From Apostichopus japonicus (taxonomy: Eukaryota > Echinodermata > Holothuroidea > Aspidochirotida > Stichopodidae): a stretch of 64,000 nucleotides of DNA. This document shows positions 1 through 12,200 of this stretch, piece by piece. Location: the NCBI RefSeq assembly GCF_037975245.1, contig NC_092578.1, positions 15,356,321-15,420,320 on the forward strand, given 5' to 3'. How positions within the stretch are numbered: the first letter of the stretch is position 1; every line of letters begins with the position of its first letter. The notes beneath the pieces were generated by a model that saw only the letters and a list, made by a program, of their open reading frames with translations, was not told the DNA's origin and did no database searches. The position numbers and the translations under genes were made by a program.

Positions 1-88
1 CCCTCTCAGATCAAAATGGCTAGTTGATACATCCACCCCTAGGATGAGCGTTCTACTTGTTTTTAAATATCAAACTCTGTATATCTAC

Positions 89-263
89 CTCAATACTGAA
101 GGCTTGCGCTCTTCTCCAGGCTTTCGCAGAATCTTTATTCCACGACTTTACAAACTGGTGTATCTCTTTCAGCCAGGAGTGTTCCTCACAGAATGCATCC
201 ACGTCGGCCAACGCAGAGTCCAGCAAAGATACTTGGGTAAGCCGAGAGGCCATGACTTTCTCG
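89..263 (-). CDS. Dynein heavy chain exon 18 (last exon in window)
   Basis: 175 bp, residues 721-779. FCEEHSWLKEIHQFVKSWNK is a well conserved dynein tail motif (WL-x-x-I-x-x-F-x-x-x-W). The acceptor is attccag and the donor GAG|gtagat in phase 0. The next exon lies outside the window. Confidence 0.87.
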
Positions 264-3200
264 CTGGAATGGTGATGAGAGAGAAAGATCATTTTGATGA
301 TACGTTATGAATTTCAAGTAGATTATTATTAATTTGAGACGGAATTATTTCTTTGTCAGCTGTACGAATGAATGAATGAATGAATGAATGAGTGAATGAG
401 TGAATGAGTGAGTGAATGAATGAATGAATGAATGAATGAATGAATGAATGAATGAATGAATGAATGAATGAATGAATGAATGAATGAATGAATGAATGAA
501 TGAGAAGGGAATTACCTGAAGAGTTAACTCTGTTTGTGATTAATGAAAACTTATTACAGCACCAAAATTCTAAATTAGCCATGAAGAATTTCATATGATG
601 TTGTGTCCATTTTATTAAATACCTTTGAAACAATAATTCCAATGAAAGATGCGTCATTAACAAGGCAGAGAATATGAAAATAAATTCCACTTAATAATTT
701 TTAATGAACTCTTTATTATTCTATACACTAATTAAGACAAATCATGATGAGTTCCACCTGACTTTCTGGGAGTTTTTTATTCCCCTCATTTTTAAACATT
801 TTTAAAACATTTTTCCACCCTACTTGCTGTGACTTTTTATTTCTTCACATTTAAACTTGGATATCATTCAAACTAAAAAAAATGTAGTATACTAATTTAT
901 TCCGGTAATGTATCCTCTCCAAGGGTCAAAAATGCGACCGACAAAATATCCCCACTTTTACAAAGAAATCTAACTTTACCTTTTTAGTACAAAATGAAAT
1001 ACTGCAAGGTGAACCATTGGAGAGACAAAAACATAATCAATATATTGCAAATTTTTATTTGTATCTTAAAAGTTAAAAAAATGGTTATATTTGCAAAATA
1101 ATTTTGGGAAAAAGTCATCCGACTCAATTACTCACTCCTCGGACAACCTCTTCAATAAATTCCCGTGAGAGATGGGGTTGTATTGGCCGACCATACGTTC
1201 ACCTACAATGGCCAGATCTGACCTACTGACACCGGGCACGCAGTATGATGGCGTAGCAATGCCGAGATTATCCCTGGATTTCCTTGGTCGAGCTGACAAG
1301 AAGAAGCAATATGGACAACTATTGTAATAGATTTTCTTTGATACATTTTGGGGGAAAAAAACCCTATAATCAATTGTGTATCTACAGATGGTCTGCCAAG
1401 GGGGAGGGGGGGAGGTGTTATTCGATAAATATTAATTTGCTTTGTATTTGGAGCTGATTATTCATACACCTAATCATTTGACTGTTATTTCTTCGGTCAT
1501 TACACTACCGTTTTCAATCTACAAGCATTTATTTCAAGCAACTGACAGCAACGATTTTCAAACCGTTTTTGTCTGTTTTAGACATGAACTAAAATTTCTC
1601 TTTGGACAAGAAAATCTGGTATTTGATAATTATGGTAAAAGAGCACTTGATAATTACCTTCCATTACACATTAATCATTGATCAGCTATTACCTATATCC
1701 TGCAGTTTGGAAAACAGATACAAGAATCCCCAGATTATTGGAAAAAGAAAACTACGGCAACAAGAAAACATTCCTCAGTGTCAGCCTTTTCTTTGATATA
1801 TATGGGGGGTTTTAAACGGATATTTAACTCAATATCTGATATTTTTAAAACTGACCATTTTCTCGCAATTCCGGTTCCTCAAGCTGAATAGATAACTTGG
1901 AAGGATCTGGAGTGGTGCCAGGATCATATCCTTCCCTACTTAAGGAATAAACCAAACAAAAATAAAGCAATTAAAAAATATTAATATACAAAGGACTTTT
2001 CATGACTCAAGATATGAGTAAATTCAAGTTTGTTTCAATAAATTACTTAAGTATTTCACAAAGAGAAAGACTTAAATACATTAGTGTCAGAAATTACAAC
2101 AACAGATGAATATTAATTCATCGAAGGTTAAATGGAGTTGACAATAACAACAAAATTTAATTGATTGAGAAGCCTTCTGAGAAAGTTTAAGATAAAAACT
2201 TATAGATTAGATGTCCTCTGGAGAGAGCAATAAATACAAGGAAAACAGATGAAGGAAAACAGAAAAAATGTAGTGGAAGAGAACACTGAGTAAAAGAGAG
2301 ACCCCCCTCCCCATCCCCAAGCCCACCCCATCACTCAATCCTATCATGGACTCACCGCACTATACAAACCATACTACCATGAGCCAAAAAACTCATACCA
2401 AAACAAAAAAAACAGGTAACATAAAAGATGTGTTTTAGTTCAAGGTCAGATCAATAAAAGAAAAATATTGATATGAACACAAGATTCCGAGAGATGGACA
2501 AGACTGAGGCACAGAGGAATTGATGGAATACCTGGTAGTTATAAATGATTACCAATGAACTAAAATTTCAATCTCTTATAAGAAAAAAATTGACGTCTTT
2601 TTAATACCTTTCAATACTTTCTGGCTGTTGTATCAGCCCCGTTGTAAGTTCCTCCATAGGTTTAGCCATCTCCGTGATTAATGCTGGAATGTTGTCGAGA
2701 GTCTGCTTCAGATTAGCCCGGAATTTCTCCTTGTCAGGAAAAAGTGTTAACGAGTCTAGAATGGAACCGTATGAAAATAAAAATGAGGCATATCATTAAA
2801 GATAATCGAGATAAAAAAAAGTTGGTAAAATCGGGTAAACAAGTAGATTAAAAAGGTTTAATATAGAAAGCATAAATTAAAATAAAATATTTCTTAACAA
2901 CAAGCTTTGGAATTTCTAAAGAGAAATTACCATGAACTGTCAGTTAGGAAATGATGATTAATAAATCAAACAAGTTTATAAAAACTTGTTTCATTTTTTT
3001 TATGACATTTTCTTGTTAGTTTTCTACACAAAGGTGACGATCATAAAGGAAAATACAACAAAGTACAGGAAAGAAAATGTTCTATAATCATTAGGGTTAG
3101 AAACTAAAGCAGTTTCAAATAACATAAATCTTTCTGTACACAATATTAAGGCAATTTTGTATTATGACGTGACCTCCATGGTTCAGGATTATTGTTAATG

Positions 3201-6200
3201 CTAATCCATTTTTGCCATGGAGTCATGTGACCTTTGACACTGTAAAATTCTTTCGGCCTTGTATCCGGATGATGTTAAACCACGGTTTGTCTTTTTCACG
3301 GTTTTGGGATGAGTTTGCACCTGACGTTGAATACCAAAGTAAATGCTATATATTTTGGTGACTGAGTTTTATTGTTGCTTCTGAGAGTCGGTGTGCTAAA
3401 TGAAATATCACAGGCTCTTGGGAGTGATGTGCCTCTGATGTTTGACGAGCAATTTCACAAAACTAAACAGTGGTGCTAATATGCAACCTGCATTTATAGC
3501 AGATTATAATTTGTAATAATTTTTCATAAATTTGTAACATATTACATGGAATCCTTCCTTCAAAGTAACAATTTACAACATAAATTGCAAACCCTGCAAG
3601 CAAATTGCGAACCTTGCAAGCAAACCTGTACTCACTTTCTTTAGTGAAAATCAACTTAGCTGTGAAGAGAGCATCCCTATCGCATTCGGGCCCTGTTGCC
3701 ATGGAGTTTTCGATAAAAGAACAGATATTGACTCTGGTCAAGGCGAGAAGATGAGAAACCAAGATCTGGTCCACCAGAAGAACAAAGTTACCAAGGCAAC
3801 TGAAAATTTAGAGAAGAAATGTGAGATTATAATGGCAAAAATTAAATTGTCAAAAATCGATGAATGATTGGCAAGTGACCGATTTGAACAGAATATAAAG
3901 TCTGAGAACCGACGTTTTAGTGGATAAAGGTGGTGGCATTTGAAGATCACGAGTGTAGGCCTTAGCCTGCCTTAGCTAGGAGAGGATATAGTTTCTGAGC
4001 AATTGTTAGTCCTCTCATCTGAAGTTGTCCTTTCACATTGTAAAATTCATCCCAAAATGAGCTTAAAACCATACCTCAGAATACCATCCAACGTGAACTG
4101 TAAACCAAAAAGTCGTTCTTATCCCTCCCCTGTTAAACAGCTACTTAATATTCTAAACTAACCGCCCTCCAGACTATTAGTCGTTATTTTTTTTTTAGTT
4201 GTATTACGTCGTTGTTGATGTTTACCTTGCTTCTTCTTGTGCCATAGCCAGATTCTTCTCCCTGTGTTCCTTTTTCTGTCTTTGAACATACAAGGATTCC
4301 TTTGAACTGTCAGGAAGAAAGAAGCACAATGTAAAACCCAAAGTCATCTCCAAAATAGGCGTTCTCAAAGAAGAAAAAAACATTTTCCAATAACCAAGCA
4401 TTTGAGGTTTTAAGTTGCTTCTCACTGAAATTAAATGTTATGATAAAAAAATTAATAATCATAATAATTACCTGAGACAGATCTAGGATTTTACATTTTT
4501 CATTTTAGATATCAATTCAATAATCGCGACAAAAACTTAACATTTTATCAAAATGTGTCACCATATAGCAAAATTTTTTTGTTACAAAGATGTTTTCCTG
4601 TATTACTTTTTACCATTTTGTTAAGATATCTTCTTAATTTATATCCTAACAATACAATAATTTACTATAAAATTTTCTACCCGCACATGACGTGGATCGA
4701 GTAACTTACAATATTGCTTTATCCTGCTTCGTCTGGCTTTCACAGAACTTTAGCTTGTCGACGGAATCTTTACATGTTTTATCTAAGATCATCTTGCAGA
4801 AACTGTAGATGAAAAACAAAGAGAAATAATGACTTTTGGGCGAAGTCAAAATGGAATGTGACACTACCAGCTATTTTTAACAGTACTACTAACCTAAGGC
4901 AGTTATGAATCTCCTATACATTTTTAATAATGACTGATATTCGTAGCTGTATGATTATCAACATTATGTTAGTGTCAAGTGTTAGCTCAGTGGTTAACGC
5001 CGGTGCCTTCCAATCATAAGGTCCCCAGTTCGAGTCACTCCAAGCTTAATGTATATCGTCCAGTTACAGAGTTGTTGACAATTGACAATTCATAATCATG
5101 GACGTTAAATATGAATCTAAGAGACTGACATCGGTCAGCTTGCGGCTTTGATAAGACAATGAGGCTTCTTTGCGAGTTTCTGCTTGCAGGAGAATCTAAA
5201 GTACATACATACGGATCCCTATGCATTTTTAATAACTGATATTCGTAGCTGTATGATTATCAACCTTGAACATGTTGTGAATATTGTTTGTAACAATTTA
5301 CAAAAACTACAGTATCACACTAAAACTTCAGGCCTGGTAGAGTTTCCAAAACTGGTATCCTCTGAGGATTTAACCCTCAAAATGATTTCTACAAATTTAG
5401 GAATGGACAAGTTAAACAATTCAAGTTCCAGTTGAGTGCACTGTAGAGTAGTTGTCTGTAACATATTACAGGGTTTTTAAGAATTTGTAGTCGGTGGCTA
5501 TTTCTACCTTTTTTTTTCTGGTCAAATTTGGAGACAATAGACTCTCTCTGTTTTAATAGATCAGATTCCTACTTTTACGACTTTTATCTCTTTTACCTTC
5601 TTTCCTCTTACAAGAGGTTAGACATCCATCATTAAAATACATACCAAGATTCTAAAAATCATTGCTAAATTGTTCAATATTATCATTTTGAGAAGAAAAG
5701 AGCAAGGGATATAAGTGGATTAACAATGACTCATAAGATTATATTTAAAATTGCAAAATGTAATTCTAACTCACTTGAAAAACTTGCCCAGGATCAGTTT
5801 CCCCTCTCGATATTTCTGAAGTACGGTGAAATCAAATTCCGAGAGTGTGAAGCAATGGCTGTTGGAAGAAAAACACAAAGCTTGTCTATATCAGTCTCTT
5901 AAAACACTTAAAACTGTGCGGGCAATGACTTCAGTGCACTACCAAAAAGAAAGAAGAAAAAAATTATCCTTTTTACGACAGTTTATATGTGACATAGTAG
6001 AATAATCACGTCATAGAGCCAATTAAAATACGATACCAAACATTCTGTGGATAAGTTTAGTTTTTGGATCTTTAATTAAGTCATTTCATTGTATATGTAT
6101 GTATTTTAGATCCTCCTGCAAGCAGGAACTCACGGGAAGCCATCATTGGCTCATCAAAGCCGCAAGCTGACCGAAGTCAGTCTCTTAGATTCATATTTAA

Positions 6201-9200
6201 ACGTCCATGATTATGAATTGTCTCTGTAACTGGACGACATACATTAATCTTGGAGTGACTCAAACTATATAAGAAATTATATGTAAGAAATTATATTATA
6301 TACTTATATAAGAAATTATACCTAATGATGACTTTAGTTTGGTTTTAACTAGTATTAGATTAACATCCTAACTTACTTTGGTTCCAGAGGTAATAGCTTC
6401 AGGAGCTGCAGTTCTTGTAGTAGCTTTGATATCTGAAGCAGAGACGTACCGAATCTCGGAACGGCTGGCAGGAGTCTAGACTCCAATCTCTGTCTGGTAT
6501 TACTAAAATCATTGAACTTCTGGTTAGCTCTCCATCTGTAAAGTTTAATATAAGAATATAGATAATAAAAATTCTTCAATTAATCTCAGACGATGATTGA
6601 TCAATACCGGGGGAGGAGGGGCGGGGGGGGGGGGGGGGGTAGATGTGTTTGAAGAATTTTTGAAAGTTATCCCTTGGACAACCTGAAGTTTTTCCAAATT
6701 GAACAAAAGAAAAATAAATTGGTTTTCCAGTAAGACTGGAAGGACTCACTGAGTGCTTTTACTCTTAATGATAATATCTATGGTTCTCCTTTGGGGGCGA
6801 CCACGAAGGATAATTAGTATTCGGTTGTTATTTTGTCATCTCTGATTATTAGACAACCCTAATATCTAGCAAGAGTCAAAGCACAGTGGTTGAATCTCAT
6901 AAAAAATTACTTTTTCAAATAAACAGAAAATTCTTTATTCAAGACACATACCAAAAATGTCAACAATGCATTAGATTCAAAGGCTATATTTGTTTTTAAA
7001 AGAGAAAGACATACAGAGGTGAACAACTGGGAGGAGGTGGTTATTGGTAAAGGGTAGGACAGGACAAAGCAATTGTACTAACAACAGTGCTTTTGTTCTT
7101 GGATTTGGACATCAAAGCAAGGTGGAGAGGTTCACCATTATACTGTGAGATGAACGTAGGAACAAAGCTGTTAAACTAATCCACAAGTCGATGGCATCCT
7201 AACGTATAATTTTTTGGTCATGATATCAAGTTCCAACAGACTTTGATTCTATATGTAAACAGTGATTGTGTATTCTAGTCATCAAAAGTAAGTAGTAATG
7301 AAAAGACTAGTGGTTTTGTATTTGGTATCATACCTATGAAATGCTTTCCTCACAAGAAAGTACTTGTAAAATGGTATTTTCATCAGAGCGCTCCACAAAA
7401 CTGCTTCTCTGTGCCATTCATAGAGTGCCATACTCTCCGATGGTTGACCCTTGACCTTGTGCATGATTCCAAAGCATGACACGATCCAATGTTCATCTGG
7501 ATTTGCCTGGAGATGAAGGCCAAAAAAAACTTTTTGTGTTTTAAACAGAATAACACAAAACTGTAATACAAAGTAAGCTACAGAAATTCTAGTCTTTTCA
7601 TTATGTAGACCAAATTTTTTTTCTCTGAATGCTAATGATGACAAATTCAAGTTTAGACATTTTTCTGTCTAGAACAAAACAGAAGCTTTAGGATTGGATA
7701 TATCACAAATTTTACCAAAGAAAAAGGTAAATATATGTAAGTTATAATTTCTTTCAAAATAATTTTCAATCTTGAGAGAAGATCAGATGATAAAAGAAAT
7801 GTTTAAAGGTCAGTTCCAATTTTTAAATACCAAGATTATCTTTGCAACTTAGGTTAGGCCTTCTTAAGAGTAACCATATATTATACCCATGAAAGGACAA
7901 ACATTTAACAACCTTTTGGAAGAAAGTTAATTAATAGGTGTACCTAAACAGAAATGCCAACAGATTCAGGTAAAATATCTGAGGGGGGGGGGGGGACTGT
8001 TGCTATTTAAAATTTACCTTTCTGTGATTATAATCAAGTAGCTAGATAATGGGCAAATTACCATCAAGAATGCCTTTCACTGTATGTATTACAAAGTTTT
8101 TGGAAATACTGAAAAATCCCAACATTTTCTAAAAATACTGCAAATTCACCCAGATGCTCGCTTAAGATCAAAAAAACAAAAAACAAAAAAAACAACAACA
8201 AAGAGGATATGTCTAGTTAAAATCGGGACATATGGTTACCTTACCTTGGTATATCTGATGTGAAATACCACTGATATATGTCAAATACTTAGTTTGAAAA
8301 GAAACTACTTTCTTCAAAACTTCTTAAAACTCAGTGACAACACTAATGTAACATAGATGATGGTATATAATGATCACATATTTTTGCATTGATAAACAGC
8401 ATGTTGCAGAGAAAATCGACTGTTTATCTACTTTGTAAAGTGGTCACTTAAATTCCTAACGATGTAAATTCACAGAAAATTACAATGAATTTTATCATAA
8501 TGATTACAAAGGAAATTTTTTGAAAGTATTAGAAAATATGAAACATGGACTGTAAAACCCAAAGCATAATTACCTTGTGTTGGGGAACCTCAATGAGATC
8601 GTAGGGTCTAAAATGTCTGGTCTTGGATCTGTTAAGGTAAACAAACTTTGCTTTTCCTAAATGCCTGCCTTTACCAAACCGCTCAACCACTTCTTTACCA
8701 GTCATGGGTTTAAGTTCTCTGGATACCTGCAATATGTGAGGGGGGGGGGGGACAAAAAACAAAAACAAGTATTACTGATCAACGCACAAGATATCGCTAA
8801 AGCTAAAAGTGTGTGGTTTGACTATTATCAGTGATAGGGTGCTTCAAAATAAAAATGAAGCCATTTTTATGCGGTTTTATTCACTGATAATGGAAGATTC
8901 GACTCACTTTATTCACCGATATTTGAAGGTGATCAGTATTGGTAATTTCTGGAATATTCTGACCGCCTTCCAAGTTATTCCAAGATAATAATAATAATAA
9001 TGATATTGATGATTTATAAAGCGCAGGTATATCCACCACTAACGGTGCTCAAGGTGCATCACAGTATTACCGTGGTCAAAGATAACCTGTCAAGCATTGA
9101 GACAAATCCCTCCACATGGTAACAGCTAAACAGCTCCCACCTGACATTTTATCTCACGGGTCACAAGGACACAACGTAATGAACTAGGCAGGAATCGAAC

Positions 9201-12200
9201 CCTCAATCCTTGGATCACAAGTCCGACGCCTTAGCCAATTGGTCACCCTGCTCTCTAACTTCATTACAATTTTGGCATGGTTCATCGATGCTGGCAAAAT
9301 CACTTAACCTCTTACACTTACACTATCCTGTGTTGGCTTAGTATTCACTTTGGTTTTGTCATCTACGCCATCTTTAGTCAATGTCGTATCAGGTTGACGA
9401 GGCGGTATTATAGATTCTTCAGAGGGTACTGTACTTTTCTGAGGCAGGGGTGAAAAAAAAAGGAATCAAATGTTAAGCAAATGGTTTTAACGTACCTAGC
9501 AATATTTACTGTTAAATTACCTTTCCAACCCTGGGGGAGGGGGTGCTGCAAGCAGCAGTTGTTGGGTCAAACATTTTCGTAAAAATACACCTGTAGCTTC
9601 AAAAACATAATCATAAAAAAGTGATCAAATCAGGTCAAAAACAAAAGCAGCCTTTCATATCTACTTTCACCTTTATCCTACTTTCCATCAAACATATTTA
9701 CTTTATATATATTTAAGAGAAAAAAAACACATTATGAATAACCTCCACTTACACTTTCAACGAGAGACTTCCTGAAAAATCCACTTAATGTCAAATTCCA
9801 CGACCCCCCCTCCCCCCCCCCTGCAATTTATGTCAAGAATTTATGACAGTAAAAAGATGATTGAGATTTCATCAAGTTTCCTGCTTTGGAAATAAATCCC
9901 TTCCATTAAAAAACTAATGATGTGTCATGATGGTACATAATTTAAGAACAATAACAAAATATATTAAAAACAAAATCTCTGCAACAGATAGATTTTTTTC
10001 CTTACGATTATAGTTTTGATTAGATGTAATATATGGGGATTACTGCATTAGGTAGGATAACAATGCTATAACGAATGGATTTGATTCAGTTAAAAACAAG
10101 GCAATAAGCTTTTCATGTTTGCTTGATAATAACCTTGACATTTAAACAGCCACAAAGAAATACGTCATCCATAGCACGGACGCAAAAATACTTGAAATAA
10201 TTGCTTCAACAAAGGTCTTGTGAGCCTGACGAATCGTTTGTGTGATGTTGCCGGCAAACGTGAGTTATGAAAAAGCTCTTTATGACATGTACTTCCATAT
10301 AGTGTCAGATCAATACAGCGCTTGCTTATGTATATAAATTCTACACATTGTTAAACTTAAATATGGTCTTCACATTATCACTGGATGAAATATACATGTT
10401 TCAGCTTATGTTTATATGTTATAACATGATATGCTCAAGTGATTATTTAAGGAAAATAACTTCTTCCTTTTGTTGGGGGGGGGGGAGTTTGGGGGGAGGA
10501 AACAGCTAAAACAACAAAATTGATAGTTGACATATTAATTAGAAATAGCCATCCATCATGCTTGTGTTTTATCTATCTGCTGCCAGGGGCACAACCATGT
10601 ATCCTTTGGGGGGTAGGGGTGGGGGTGGGTGGTTATTCTCCCAATCAACTTGCCCCTTTGCCCCCTCCCCACCAATAGCCCATTTGCAGCACCTCTATAA
10701 TACCAAAATTTCTCACAAGAGAGGGCCACCTCTCCCCTTCCACCACTCCTCTAGATGACATAAAATCTTAGCCGTTCAACAACACTCCCCCGATAGCACA
10801 AAAAAGGGGGTTGTGCCCCTGTCTGCTGTACAGATGAACTGAGAAGATCAATATGAAGTGATATCTTTCTGTCATGATATGCTAATTTTTGCATATAAAC
10901 ACTATAAAACAAAACAAAAGTACCCCATTTCATTTGCAACACGGAACATTGAGTCATGCAGTGTGTAGGTACTTTACGACTACGAATGATCCAAGCTAGC
11001 CAGTTTGGAATCGCTTCGGCTGTCTTTTGGCTCTCATTAGACTGATGTTAATATGTAAAATCCGATCTTGAATATTTTCTTTTTTTTTGTGTGTTAACAG
11101 TCACACAAAATGGTATTATATTGTTTTATTGTTGCATTAAAAAACGCTGAAGTCTCGATGCCTATTTCTTTTTTCATCGTTTTTAAAGTAGACATAAAAA
11201 GTAAGTTTTTACCGTTGGAGGGAGTTTAGTACTGAGAGCTGCTGCTGTCAGTCCAAGTCCTTCACTCCAGATGGCATCATCTGTTAAGAGACACGAATGA
11301 GAGGAATTGTCACTACGTCATACGAGACAAAAGAGGTCTAGGCAGAGTACATGTTGTTCCTGGATGTATAAATACACATTATGTACAGTCGAAGAAATGA
11401 ATATTGAGAGAGCCAAAAATGAGGAAGACAGTAAAAAAAATGAAAAAGGGGGAAAAAATGAAGCAGGACCATCGGCCATATTTGCTACGATTCCAGTCTG
11501 GACCAACTGCGAAGTCTTATAACAACCTAATCATCTGCCAAATAGGATACAACCTTTTGACAGAGCTTCATCCCAATTAGATTTGTCTTGACATTTATGG
11601 AGGAACATTTTCGTTGGGAAAAACCGTGGATTGCTGTGGTATGAAAACCCACCCTATGGTACCCTATCATGGCTTGATACCCAAACCCACCTCTTCCCCA
11701 AAACCCCCCCCCCACCCAACCCTCCCCTCCTTCTTGTATGCTAGCATAATTCTGGATGCCTCAGACTTTATGCAATCAGAAAAAATAAAAATAAAATTTA
11801 AACTTAAAATTTTAAATATTTAAAATTTTAAAATTGAAATATTTAAAATTTTAAAATTCAAAAATTCAATTTTTTAAATATTTCAACTTTTTATATTTTT
11901 AAATTTAAAATTTAACAATTAAAATTAAAAATTAAAATTTATTTACTGTTACTGGTATTGTTTTTGGCCGTATCAACAATGGGATGAATTGTGCATATTT
12001 CAAATTGCAGCTTCCCCAATACTTACGTTTCACTGTTTCGTGGATGATGACGGGCATGGCATCTGATAGATCTCCAAACGAGATCCCCTTGGGTTTAATC
12101 GTTAATTCACTGAACTGTTTACAGCAGATGTAGAAACAAAAACACAAATAGTTCAAAACAAACAAACAAACAAACAAAAATCATGTCACGTGACTGACAA

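Noticed and set aside
289-690. 133-codon His-Ser-Phe-Ile frame on the minus strand
   Set aside because: It is a translation of the AATG microsatellite inside a dynein intron.
4981-5040. Functional tRNA gene
   Set aside because: A and B boxes are present but the cloverleaf does not close and the same sequence continues into a shared body at three loci, so it is a SINE head. The same reasoning applies to 9191-9258, 31457-31500 and 42548-42600.
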